From: Cerioporus squamosus
Lineage: Eukaryota; Basidiomycota; Agaricomycetes; Polyporales; Polyporaceae
Reading direction: 5' to 3'
Assembly (NCBI GenBank): GCA_022592435.1
Contig: JABYQS010000190.1
Location: 1-63,570, forward strand
DNA length: 63,570 nucleotides
A program made the position numbers and the translations under genes. Shown here in pieces: positions 47,701 through 58,158 of this stretch. The notes beneath the pieces were generated by a model that was not told the origin of the DNA, did not search any database, and was given only the letters and a program-made list of their open reading frames with translations. The first letter of the stretch is position 1, and each line of letters starts with the position of its first letter.

Positions 47701-50700
47701 GCGCGGCTGATCATGACCGGAGCGTGCAGGGATGGTGCGAGGTCTTTGGTCTGTTGAACGAAGAACTCCGCTTCACGCGCTGAGCCGCGGGCAGCGTAAG
47801 CTTGGGAAAGCAAGAGAAGCGTAGACAGAAGCCCTTCCGCGAGTCGCCAGCCGGACGAATCCAGGAAGACCTCTGCTCGAGAAGCGCGGGGCGAAAGAAC
47901 CTTGGTCTCTGGTTGCGCATCTTGCGCTTGCTTGGGAGCTACTTCGAACGGGTTGTCATCCGCAGGCGGCTTCGGTGTCGTGGGCTGTAGTCGCGAGATC
48001 GTGTCGATCGCCCGATTCCAAAGCCGCAGCGCTTGCAGCAGCCCCTCGATCGACGAGGTTGGGTCGTCCTAGCGGGTTGCCTATCAGCGAATGCAGCATA
48101 ACAAAGCAGGAGTACTCACCCTGGCATCCTGAATAGCTGCGTAAGCTAGCGCTGCTTCAGCAGCACGTTCAAGAAGAGCTGCGCGAACACGAATGCGCTG
48201 AGCAGTTGGTAGCCCCTTCTCTTCGGCCACGAAGTCCGAAGCTGCAGCCACTGCGTCGCAGTATGTCACCGACCTGATGAGTGCCGTGAGTATCGACGAA
48301 GCAAACGAAGGGCATCTCTGTCACGTACGCCTTCAGGACTTCGCCAGCAGCCGCCAGTGCTTCCGAGTAACGTAGGAGGAACAAAATCGCGACGTCTTGA
48401 GGCAAGGACCCACTCCTGACCGCGGGGAGAACGTGCGCCAGGATCGAGACTGCTTTCTCAGCCCGCCCTAGCTTGACGTGCTCGTGCGCGGTATCGATAG
48501 TTAACGAGACATATACTGCATGTATCGCATATGAGCCACAATCAGAAACGGATGGAGCGTCCAAGCATAACGCGTACCCTCTGATGCGATGCCGATGTGT
48601 CGCTCGCTCAATTTTCGTGCGACATTGAGGAGCTGGACTCGTACAAGGACATGACCTACGAGGCCGATGAGATGGGATACCATGCCTGCAAGTCCGCATG
48701 AGATCACAGGTCCCGCGCTGAGCACAGGCATAGCACGTACGGATAAGCCGGATGAACTTCGCGAAGTCGTCAAAGTCCAATTTGCCGGTGACTGCCGAGG
48801 CTTGAGCAGCTTTCGAAGGTGTGACGACTGCTGCGTTCAGTGACACGGGGTCCAACGCTACCGGCCAGTACCTGTCAGCGCACTGGCTACCAAGACCTGT
48901 TGTACAAGCACGCACCTCTGCGCTTCTTGGGCGTAACAGGCGGGGCTCTCGCTCTTGTCGTCGCAGCCTTCGCCTTCGGAGCGGCCTTCGTGGTCCTCGT
49001 AGGCCTCTTAGCCGGGACAGGCTGGACTATTTCGACCTTGCGGCCCAGAGATAGTCGCGGTGGAGGAACGGGAACCATCGACCGAATGACTTTGCAGGCT
49101 TCCTCCGCGTGCGAGATGACACCGGGCGAGCGCGCAGCATCGCGCGTACGGTGTGCATGTACGGCGAGCCAGAGGTGGAAGGACGCAAGGTACTCCGGGC
49201 AGAAGCGAGCGAAAGACGCGTCAAGCGCAAAGTCCTGCAATGACGGTCAGCGCTCCAGCGTTGGGAAGGGATCACTCAGGAGATACTTACGTGACGAGCA
49301 AGTAACGTCTGAGCATCCTCTCCGGCACGTTCAAGTTCCTCGGAAATCTCTGAGCCGGAGTGGTAACCCAGCTCCAGCTTCTTCAGGAGCACCCGTGCAT
49401 GCCTGACGGCCTCTCTTCGCTGTCGTACACGAGGAGTGCGTCATCCAGGAGGACTTGTATGACGTCTCGCACGCCTTGCTTCCACTTGCTCTCTTCCAGG
49501 CTGCTGATCTGCCGCTCGAGCAACGCGCCGACGACGCACTTGCCGTCTTGGTCCAGCTCGCCGTTGCCGGAAGGGAACCAGGAGAGTGCGGAGACACTGC
49601 TGGGTGGCCGGAACAGCTCGCACGCGGCGATGTAGGTGACGCGATCCACGAGCGCGCCGAGTTGCTTCAAGGCAGGGACGTCCTCGAAGAGATGAGACGG
49701 AGGCGTCGTGCGTGCGGCTTTGGATACAAAATGGAGCGTATACGGGAATGCCTTGATGCTCTTCAGGAATGCCTCATATGCAAGCTGCAACGGCATTCAG
49801 TGTCAAGTGATCGCAAGTGGCTTCGACACAAAGGCGCACCTTCCGGTCGCCAGTCTTTGCGTGGCATACCCCCAGCAGCTCCCAGCGCCGCCATAGCTGC
49901 TCCTCCAACTGCGCCCAAGCTTCCTCCTTGCCCTTGGTCTCGCCATCCACCTCCATGCTGTCCGCGTTTCTCTGCGCGATTTGGTGCAACTCGAGCGCCT
50001 GCTGGCCAAGCCGACAGCTGTCTTCGAGGAAGCGGACGGCGTGATCGTAACGGCCGCTCTGATACAACTGTCCAGCAATGTAGTGGCATGTGCTCGCTAC
50101 GCAGCGCGTGTAGTTCGCAGTCATGGCCGAAGAGATTGTCAGCGTTCGTTCGGGGCTGATGAGCGAGGCGGCGCGCGAGAGGTGAGTGTGCGTGAGCGTG
50201 TACGTGTCGGGCTTGTTCAAGAGGAAGGACGAGCGAGCAAGCGTGATGAGCCCTTCAAGCGCAGGCGTGAACGTGCTGGATGACCGGGCATTGCGCTGTA
50301 TGATCGCTTAGCTGCAGTCTGGAGGTCATCGGGTGCCGTCACAGAACGCACCTCGGTAATGGCTTCGGATAGGACGTCGACGATCTGTTCCAGAACCGCC
50401 TTCGCGCATGTCTTAACCTCTGTCGGGAACGTATCATCGGCGGATTCGATAATCTTGACTACGGCACGGCGTAGCCGCTCCAGTCCACGCTTAACACGCT
50501 CGTGGTCTGGTCCGCTTTGAGCAAGGGAGGCCGCGCAGCTCTTGATGACGGCTGAGGTTTCGTGCACCTTAGACACGAAGTCGCTGCTGTGCTCTGCATC
50601 GAGTATTATTAGATCACAGCTTCCTTGAGCACAAGCAGGCCAACACACCTGACCAGTGATCAAAGACTGCTAGGGCGCGTGCGAGCGTTGTACAGAGAGT

Positions 50701-51948
50701 CGATGCCTCGATGGCGGCGAGGTCCTCTTCAGGCTGCGCGCTCTCCTTTGTGGATTGCATGAGACGGCCGATACGCTCGAGGGCGTGCAAATCAGCAGCC
50801 TGGCAGTATAGATGAGCATACCCCCCATAATGAGTCTACGAAATTACGCACCTGCTTCGCGAACCTGCTCCAATACTCGCAGAAGCGTGCAAAGGCAGCC
50901 CCTGCCATGAACTCACCCGCGTCTGACCTCTTCTCAGTGCAAGCGAGGAGGCGGGCGAATGATTCACAGACGTGCTTAGCTCCCTCGGTCGGAGAGATGG
51001 AGTCTGTGTTAGCGAACATGGCGGTGAACTTGACTGCCTGTTGCCAGAAGGTATTCGGAGCAATCACAGAGGGTCGAGTGTGAGCGAGGCAGAGTAGAGA
51101 GAATATCCTCAGGGAGTAAGCGATTGCTGCCGGGGAGGCCGTAGAAGCTGTGCGAGAGACGATTGTGTACGCTTGGGTGAATAGATGGTCGTGCTGCTTC
51201 TCTGGAAGACTGGCGAATGTAGGAGCCCAGAGTAGGATTGTGGGGCTGGCAGAGTCGTTCAGTGCGGTGACCAGTCCAGGCAAGTCAGTCGTAGTGTGCG
51301 TGAGAACGTTGAGCGTGTGCAAGAAATATGTCGAGAGGAGGTTGAGATGTAGGTCAGATATGGTTCCGTCGTGGAGGGGAAGAGCGAGTAAATCCAGAGG
51401 AGAGGTCATTTGTGGAGGATGGGTCGGGTGGTAGAGAGAGACGAGAGGAGCGTACATGTCTTGTAGCACTCCCGAGGCAATGGAGTACTGATGTACGTTG
51501 AATACGGCGTAGACGAGAGGAGGACGTCACGACGTACCATCTCCAGATTGACCAGTTTCCCCACCATGCTTGAGGCAGCACGCTCAATGTCCACATCTCC
51601 TGGATTGAGCTCGCGCAACACATTCAAGTCCTTCCGCGCAGATATCGCCTGCTTTGTGACCGACTCCGTGGCTGAGCGGTCGGACTTGGCTTGCGATGCC
51701 TTCGAACGCTGCTCGAGGAGGACGGAGAGAGACTTGGACGCGGCATTCACAGCGCGCATGGCGTTCGCCTTGCGCTCTTGAGGAGTAGTCACGGACGCCT
51801 TACCCTTGCCCTTCTTGTCAGAGATCGTGAGCTTGCTCGCTAATGCGTCTGCGAGATCATCGGTGGAGGGTTGTCTCGACTTGGCAGACGAGGTGGTTCT
51901 CGTAGTGCGGGTGGCGGTGGGGAGACGCGTGCGAGTAGACGGAGGCAT
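44736..51948 (-). CDS. ESP1: Separase (peptidase C50), cohesin-cleaving protease
   Basis: Separase cuts the cohesin kleisin to start anaphase and is held by securin before that. The start at 51948 (MPPSTRTRLPTATRTTRT) opens a very long alpha-helical repeat region running to about 46700, typical of separase. The C-terminal protease region reads DNVFQGSLVFQDKKPKTRI, HIFLVLDKNVQGIPWESLPV, RSVSRIPSMDFLLDRL, the catalytic histidine in YFGHGGAEQYARSHKI and the catalytic cysteine in AATMLWGCSSGNLKYMGEF. The last residues, GAAPVVYGIPFYL, are a recognisable separase end. It spans 7.2 kb with many short introns, and a Ser/Asp-rich loop (SSSSLLDSDDDEPMDDVD) lies before the caspase-like domain. The exact exon borders in the repeat half were not traced base by base. 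Confidence 0.93.
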
Positions 51949-52244
51949 CGTAGCAAGTCGGCGTGCAAACTCTGTGTCGAGATGCAGGGGATGCGCGAGG
52001 GAGGGCGTGGGGTGGTGGTACGGAGGACAGCGTGCAGTTCCTCCCAGCGAGCATCAACCGCGACAGACGCCGGAGACGCGTCCAACCCACGTGATCGCGC
52101 CAGGAAGCGAAGTGAGTCCTCTGTCCCTGTGTCCCTTCAGTTTGGACTGGACACCGTGTGCTATGCAGCATTGATACAGGCTAACATACAGATACCAACG
52201 TAATACATCCCAGACATGTCGTCTACAACTATACATGAACCGCC

Positions 52245-53330
52245 TCATACGCTCATCTTCATCGCAATGGTCGGGTGCGGGTTGTATCCCTCCACAACGA
52301 TGTCCTCGCTCACGAAATCATCAATGGTCTCCACCTTCCTCGACCACCTCAGCTTGGGGAAGGGACGTGGCTCGCGCTCCAGCTGCGTCCGCAACGCGTC
52401 GACATGGTCGCGATACACGTGCGCGTCGCCGAGCTGGATGATGAGCTCGTGCGGTTCGGTGTCCGTGACGTGCGCAACCATGTGCGTGAGGAGGGCGTAG
52501 GATGCGATATTGAAGGGAATGCCCAGTCCAAGGTCGGCGGAACGCTGGTACATAAGACAGGATAGTTTCGGTTTGGAGGTGGGGTCGGACTCGGGAGGGA
52601 GTTGGACATAGAACTGGCACATCATGTGGCACGGGGGCAGGGCCATTTCAGGAATAGCTACACGAATGTCAGCATTCTTTCACGAAGGCGGGAGATATGC
52701 GGGTGGCAGTATAGATCACGACGTTTCGAAGCGCACCGCACAGCAGTAAACGATGCGCGCGTCGAGGCGCAGATAACAAACGCGAGGGCGAGTGTAACAG
52801 CAACACTCACCCGCTGGATTCCATGCACTCAAGATGATACGGCGATCTGTGGGATTGTGCTTGATCTTGTCGATGCACTCCGCGAGCTGGTCGACACCCT
52901 TGCCCGTGTAGTCCGCGTCGCAGTCCTCGTATTTTGCACCGAAGTGCCGCCACTGGAACCCGTAGACGGGGCCGAGGTCACCTTCGCGTCGATGACCGAG
53001 CCCACGCTTCTCGAGGAACTCCTTGGAGCCGTTCCCGTCCCATATCTTGACGCCCTTGGCGGAGAGCTGCTTGGCATCTGTGCATCCGCGCACAAACCAG
53101 AGGAGCTCTTCGACGATGCCGCGGAGGAAGGTGCGTTTGGTGGTGAGGAGGGGGAGCGTGGAGTCGGCGAGGGAGAAGCGGAGGTTGGGAGGCGCGAAGA
53201 TGGCGAGGGTGCCGGTGCCGGTGCGGTCGGGACGAGGGTCGCCGCGGTCGAGGACGTCGCGGATGAGGTTCAGGTACTGGTACTCCTCATGCGGACGCGT
53301 CGAGGCGGAGGCGGCGGCGGCGGGGGACAT
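52245..53330 (-). CDS. CDC21: Thymidylate synthase
   Basis: Converts dUMP to dTMP with methylenetetrahydrofolate, the only de novo route to thymidylate. Two exons, 53330-52811 and 52657-52245, join to [20 protein letters not shown], where the first cysteine is the nucleophile. Other conserved blocks are [27 protein letters not shown]-like [53 protein letters not shown] and [17 protein letters not shown]. The end is [14 protein letters not shown], the usual close with the C-terminal alanine position. ATG at 53330 is the first in the frame; the N-terminus is short and Ala/Ser rich. Length about 310 residues. Confidence 0.97.
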
Positions 53331-53438
53331 CGTGGCGGCAGAAAGCAAGACGCGTTGTTGGCCCTGTTAACGCGTCCGCCGCATGACCGCGTCCTCCGCA
53401 GCAGCGTCCATGGATGCTACCGGGGAAACAGGCCTCAA

Positions 53439-53521
53439 GGCCTAATGGTCTAGAAGTATGATACTCGCTTTGGGTGTTTCCTGACTGCGAGTGGTCCGGG
53501 GTTCAATTCCCCGTTAGGCCC
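53439..53521 (+). tRNA. tRNA-Pro(TGG) with an 11-nt intron
   Basis: Acceptor GGCCTAA pairs with TTAGGCC, D-arm is GGTCTAGAAGTATGATACT, anticodon stem CTCGC pairs with GCGAG, loop TTTGGG gives anticodon TGG, and an 11-nt intron sits one base 3' of the anticodon before the last loop T. T-arm is CGGGG with CCCCG around TTCAATT. Discriminator C at 53521. Confidence 0.96.
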
Positions 53522-53526
53522 TTTTT
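53522..53526 (+). terminator. Pol III terminator of tRNA-Pro
   Basis: Five T residues directly after the tRNA discriminator base. Confidence 0.9.
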
Positions 53527-53722
53527 GCCGTGCGCAACCTCCACCTATTTTCGATAAGATAAGAGTTACAGGGGGATAATCGGGGGTTGATCACGATGGG
53601 CCAAGTGACTCGCAACGACAACTTGGGATGCTCGGGCTCAGGCTCAGGCTGCAGCATCTCTCTCGCCATCTGTACATATCGTCTCCGCGCTGCCTCCCCC
53701 GCCCTGCTTTTACTCGACCACC

Positions 53723-56599
53723 ATGACCTCCCCGGTCGCGTCCACGTCCCAGCCTGCCCAAATCCCCGCCCTCCAGGGCCCACACAACGATGCCCCGGCG
53801 AAGAAATCCAAGGACAAAAAGCCGAAGGAGTCCACATCCACACAGATGGTCCCCAGACCAGAATTCTTCGACCACCGCATCAAAATCTTCGAGAAGCTCA
53901 AGGCAGAGCACGACGAATGGCTTAAAAGTGCGTCCGTGCAGAGCGACGTGTACCTCCTTCCATCTCACATCGGCCACAGATCAGCCGCGTCAGGAGATCA
54001 CCGTCACCCTGCCCGATGGCTCTCAGCGCAAGGGAACGAGCTGGGAGACTAGTCCTATGGATATTGCAAAGGAGATATCCAAGGGTCTCGCAGACCGCGT
54101 CGTCATTGCCAAAGTACGTTACCATACCGGATCTACATTTTCGCTCAGCACCGTCTGCTTCGTGTCTGAACGTACGGCTTCCCAGGTCGATGGCAATCTG
54201 TGGGACTTAGAGCGCCCGCTCGAGGGTTCGTGCTCGCTTGAGCTCCTCGATTTCGAGCATCCAGAAGGTACGTTCCGTCTCATCTGGCGCTGGCGTATAT
54301 CTCAGAACTGGCTTGCTAGGCAAGCGCGTCTTCTGGCACTCTTCCGCCCATGTTCTCGGCGAGGCCGCCGAGTGTCTGTATGGTTGCCATCTCTGCATTG
54401 GTCCCCCGACGGACGATGGATTCTTCTACGAAATGGCCATTCCTGATAGGTGCGTACTCCATCTGGTCCACTCCGAACATTGTCCTCAGACCTTCATTTG
54501 ACTCACTGATTTTCATAGACCGGTCGTGAACACCGACTACCCTATGCTCGAAAAGCTCGCCGATGGTGCCATTAAAGAGAAGCAGAAGTTCGAGCGCCTT
54601 GTGGTGCCAAAAGAGACATTGCTGGAGATGTTCGGGGTGTGTTCGTCTCACCTACTGTCTTAGAAATGACGCTTATAGCATGCACAGTACAACAAGTACA
54701 AGAAGTACATCATTGAGACCAAGATTCCCGACGGTACCTCCACAACTGTCTACCGTTGCGGACCTATGGTGGACCTCTGCGTGGGTCCCCATATCCCGCA
54801 CACTGGCAGAATCAAGGCGTTCATGGTCACGAAGGCATGTCATTCTCACGTACATGCCGGTATTATTTGCTAATCCGCGCAAATCTAGAACTCTGCGTCG
54901 TACTTCCTCGGCGACTCCAACAATGACTCCTTGCAGCGCGTGTACGGTATCTCCTTCCCCGACAAGAAGCAGCTTACGGAGTACAAGGCGTTTTTGGCGG
55001 AGGCTGCTAAGCGTGACCACCGGAAGATCGGCAAGGTATGTGTCTCCTCGTCGTAAGGATAGTCGTTGTCTTAATGCGCTTTGGAAACAGGAGCAAGAAT
55101 TGTTCTTCTTCAACGATCTCAGTCCGGGAAGCTGTTTCTTCCTTCCTCATGGCACCCGCATCTACAATTCCCTTGTCGAGCTCATGCGGGTAGGTTTCCG
55201 CCGTGACCTGCATGATGACTCTCCACTGAATGTCCCCCGCAGGCCGAGTACTTCAAACGTGGCTACCAAGAAGTCATCTCGCCGAACATGTACAACAGCA
55301 AGCTGTGGGAGACGTCAGGACACTGGCAAAACTACAAGGACGACATGTTCACGCTCGACGTCGAGAAGGAGAAATGGGCGTTGAAGCCCATGAACTGTCC
55401 GGGTCACTGTCTTATCTTCGACTCGCGTGACCGCAGCTACAAGGAGCTCCCCATCCGCATGGCTGAGTTCGGTATCCTCCACCGGAATGAGGCTTCCGGC
55501 GCGCTCACAGGCTTGACGCGTGTGCGGAGGTTCGTCCAGGATGACACTCATGTCTTCTGCATGCCCTCGCAGATCGAGGATGAGATCGCTGCTCTGTTTG
55601 ACTTCATGCAGCACATCTACGGTCTCTTTGGCTTTGAGTTCGAGCTCGAGCTCTCCACGCGTCCGGACAACTTCCTCGGCGACATCGAAACCTGGAACCA
55701 GGCTGAGGCTGTGAGTGCTCGCTTCCGCATATCAGACACTTTGCCCGTCATCCTGACTCGGTCATGGTATTCAGCAATTGAAGCTGGCTCTCGACAAGTT
55801 CTACCCTGGAAGGTGGGAGCTCAACCCCGGAGACGGAGCATTCTACGGTCCCAAGATCGATATCAAGATCCGCGATGCCCTCCGCCGGTCGTTCCAGTGC
55901 GCGACGATCCAGCTCGACTTCCAGCTCCCCGAAAGGTTCAACCTCAAGTATCGTAGTGCGGACGAGGCCGCTGCCACGAGGCGGGCAAGCCGCCACCGCG
56001 CCCGGTCATCATCCACCGTGCCATCTGGGTTCGCTAGAGCGGTTCATCGCCATCATCACCGAGCACTTTGCCGGGAAGTGGTACGTGCAGAGACCAGTTT
56101 CCTTTCGCGCTTACTGCTGACATGAGTTATGCAGGCCGTTCTGGCTGTCGCCGCGTCAAGTCCTCGTTGTTCCTGTTGCTGTTCCCTACGTGAGTCCATA
56201 CCCCCAATTGTGTCCGACCCATGCACCTCGCTGACGTGGCATCCAGAGGGAGTATGCCTCCGAGGTCGCCGAGAAGCTCACCAAGCTTGGGCTCTTTGTC
56301 GACGTGGACAACGGAGAGAACACGCTCCCGAAGAAGATCCGCAACGGCGAAATCGCGCAGTACAACTTCATCCTCGGTGCGTATTTCTTACATGGGTTGC
56401 GTTGTTTCGGGTGAGCTGACTGACCACGTGCACGGACCCAGTTGTCGGCCAGGAGGAGCTGGACAGCAAGTCTGTGAACGTGCGCAACCGCGACGACGTC
56501 GGGACGAAGGCGCGCACGGAGACGCTGCCGCTTGAGGTGATCGCGGAGAAGCTCGCGGCGCTGAAGGAGAACCGAAGCATCCATAACAAGCTTGTGTAA
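53723..56599 (+). CDS. THS1: Threonyl-tRNA synthetase
   Basis: Class II synthetase that charges tRNA-Thr and edits Ser-tRNA-Thr. The start [20 protein letters not shown] leads to a Lys-rich region, the TGS domain ([20 protein letters not shown]), the editing domain with [18 protein letters not shown] and [19 protein letters not shown], then the catalytic core: [59 protein letters not shown] with its zinc-binding cysteine, and [20 protein letters not shown]. The anticodon-binding domain has [18 protein letters not shown] and ends [10 protein letters not shown]. Two frame breaks near 55974 and 56025 are each cured by one extra C and restore [19 protein letters not shown]. Many short introns. 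Cytoplasmic by the TGS/basic N-terminus, though a mitochondrial isoform cannot be judged. Confidence 0.94.
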
Positions 56600-56616
56600 A
56601 GTAGACTAGACGTCAA

Positions 56617-56633
56617 CCCGTGCTCCGCACGGG
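56617..56633. repeat. Perfect 7-bp hairpin in the THS1 3' region
   Basis: CCCGTGC and GCACGGG flank a TCC loop, 17 bp after the THS1 stop. It may lie in the 3' UTR. No function is known. Confidence 0.8.
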
Positions 56634-56725
56634 CAAAACGGCACACCGACTTGCGAGTTTGCAGCCTGGGTCAGTGGCAAGTGGTGAGGCGAAAGTGCTA
56701 AGATGGGTGACGATGAACGTTTGAA

Positions 56726-56752
56726 CCCCAGTGAGAACCGCCTGTTTTCCCC
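56726..56752 (+). repeat. Left inverted end of the element
   Basis: 27 bp starting CCCCAGTGAGAACCGCC, exact reverse complement of the copy at 60180-60206. Confidence 0.9.
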
Positions 56753-56761
56753 TGTGCTGCC

Positions 56762-56806
56762 ATGTGCTGAGCAGACGCCCCTCGATGGGGCACGTTCTCA
56801 GCACAT
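56762..56806. repeat. Two-tier stem-loop next to the left inverted end
   Basis: Outer arms ATGTGCTGAG (56762-56771) and CTCAGCACAT (56797-56806) pair perfectly; inside, GCCCC (56777-56781) pairs with GGGGC (56787-56791). GTGCTG/CAGCAC hexamers recur around it, as in the subterminal repeats to which transposases bind. Confidence 0.75.
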
Positions 56807-56984
56807 CGCAGCACATAACTTGCCGCGCAGCATTACATAATTCTCGCACCATCTGCTGCGAACAGTTGCGAGATGGTCTCATGTATTGTAGCACATGAGG
56901 GCAGAAGGCCTCTTTGGCAGCTGTATTATGCGTAGCCAAATACATCCGGCATGCAGCCGACTACACCCGCTCCCTCCCCCGCCC

Positions 56985-57240
56985 ACCCGCGTGCTGGTGC
57001 ACGCGTCCGCCTGCCCTCCCGCTGCCCGTCCACCTGCTGCCCATCCGGCCACTCGCTTGTCCATCTGCCCGCTCACTTGTTCGTGTGCATCCGCGCGCCC
57101 GCTCCGCGTCCGTCCGCTCCTCATCCACCTGCTGCCCGTGCGTCCACCCGCTCCCTGTCCGCCCACTTGCATGTCCATCCCCCCGCTCCCCGTGCGTGCA
57201 TCCGCTCGCCCACTTGTTTGCTTGTTCATCCCATCGTAGT
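56985..57240. repeat. Degenerate C-rich minisatellite-like tract
   Basis: Imperfect repeats of units such as TCCACCTGCTGCCC, CCGCTC and CCCACTTG fill this stretch, which reads as a Gly/Arg-rich frame on the minus strand. The unit length is not constant. Confidence 0.55.
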
Positions 57241-57299
57241 ACCTGTATGACACCATGTACATATGAATCAAGCTACCCCAAACAATGTATTCTACGTAC

Positions 57300-57721
57300 C
57301 TTGCGTGCCCACATCAGATGCGCCTGCGGCCATCGATGCTCCCGCAGCCAGTGTGAGTTGCTGCTGCGCTCGCATGATCCATGCCTGAGATCATGTGAGC
57401 AGGGCTCTCGGGCTAGACAACTCCACGTACCGTGCACTCAGTGGGCTTCATGCACTGATACCAATTGTCGAAGAGTTCCTTGTCGCCTTCGGGTTTCTCT
57501 ACTTTCCACAGCCTTGCCGCAATGGTTCTGTCCCGGGATCGTCAGGTGATCGTCCATCAAAGAAGACGCCACGGGACTTACTTCGGCTTCTCCTTCTCTC
57601 CAGGGATCGGCAGGGGGGGCCAGATGGCAGCGACCTTCTTGCAGGGCTTCTTGGCCACGCGCTTTGCTTTGGCAGTGTCGGATGGGGACGGCAGTGTGGT
57701 GTCCAGTCGTTCGGGCTCCCG
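57300..57721 (-). CDS. Putative spliced frame inside the element, unknown protein
   Basis: Not recognised. Three exons with clean GT-AG borders keep one frame: ~57721-57582 (DTTLPSPSDTAKAKRVAKKP and WPPLPIPGEKEKPK), 57527-57431 (TIAARLWKVEKPEGDKELFD then NWYQCMKPTECT) and 57384-57300 (AWIMRAQQQLTLAAGASMAA then GASDVGTQ). Upstream on the same strand (about 58170-57880) a Ser/Ala/Pro-rich frame with internal repeats (SVSAPAPTLTSSVSAPAPAL) probably supplies the N-terminus. The W/Y/C-rich middle looks like a real folded segment. It may be a second transposon gene or a captured host gene. No homologue name is claimed and the 5' and 3' ends are open. Confidence 0.4.
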
Positions 57722-58158
57722 AGTGCGCTATAGGCCAGCTCTGCACTAGCTGTGAGCACTGTCAGCGCAAGCTAAGAGGCAATGTCACATACAGTGGATT
57801 TGGAATCTGTATGAACACATCAATGCACGAGGAGCCACATCAGATAGAGTAACACTATGCCCTGTGTGAATGCACGTACACGATGTGCGCTCATGCCTGC
57901 GCGCTCCATGTTATTCTCCAGCGCGGGCATGGCTGCTGGCATAAGGACCATGGCTGCAGAGACGAAGGATGCAAGTGCAGGCGCAGGCGCGGAGACAGAA
58001 GATGTGAGCGTGGGTGCAGGTGCGGAGACAGAGGGTGGGAGGGCAGGTGCGGGCATGGAGAGAGGATGCGACTGCGGGCAGGGAGACGATGACTGGAGGG
58101 TCAGGTTGACTAGCCGATTCGAGAGGCACAGTAGAGCTTGAGACAGCCGAGGGGCTTC

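Larger units (their letters stand above)
53331..53722. promoter_or_regulatory. Divergent interval, thymidylate synthase / THS1, hosting a tRNA
   Basis: 392 bp separates the two start codons and the tRNA-Pro gene (53439-53521) lies inside, so one Pol III unit is nested between two Pol II starts. Confidence 0.5.

Noticed and set aside
52602..53453. 283-codon plus-strand frame opposite thymidylate synthase
   Set aside because: Its composition mirrors the antisense of a well-supported enzyme gene; no domain or start context.
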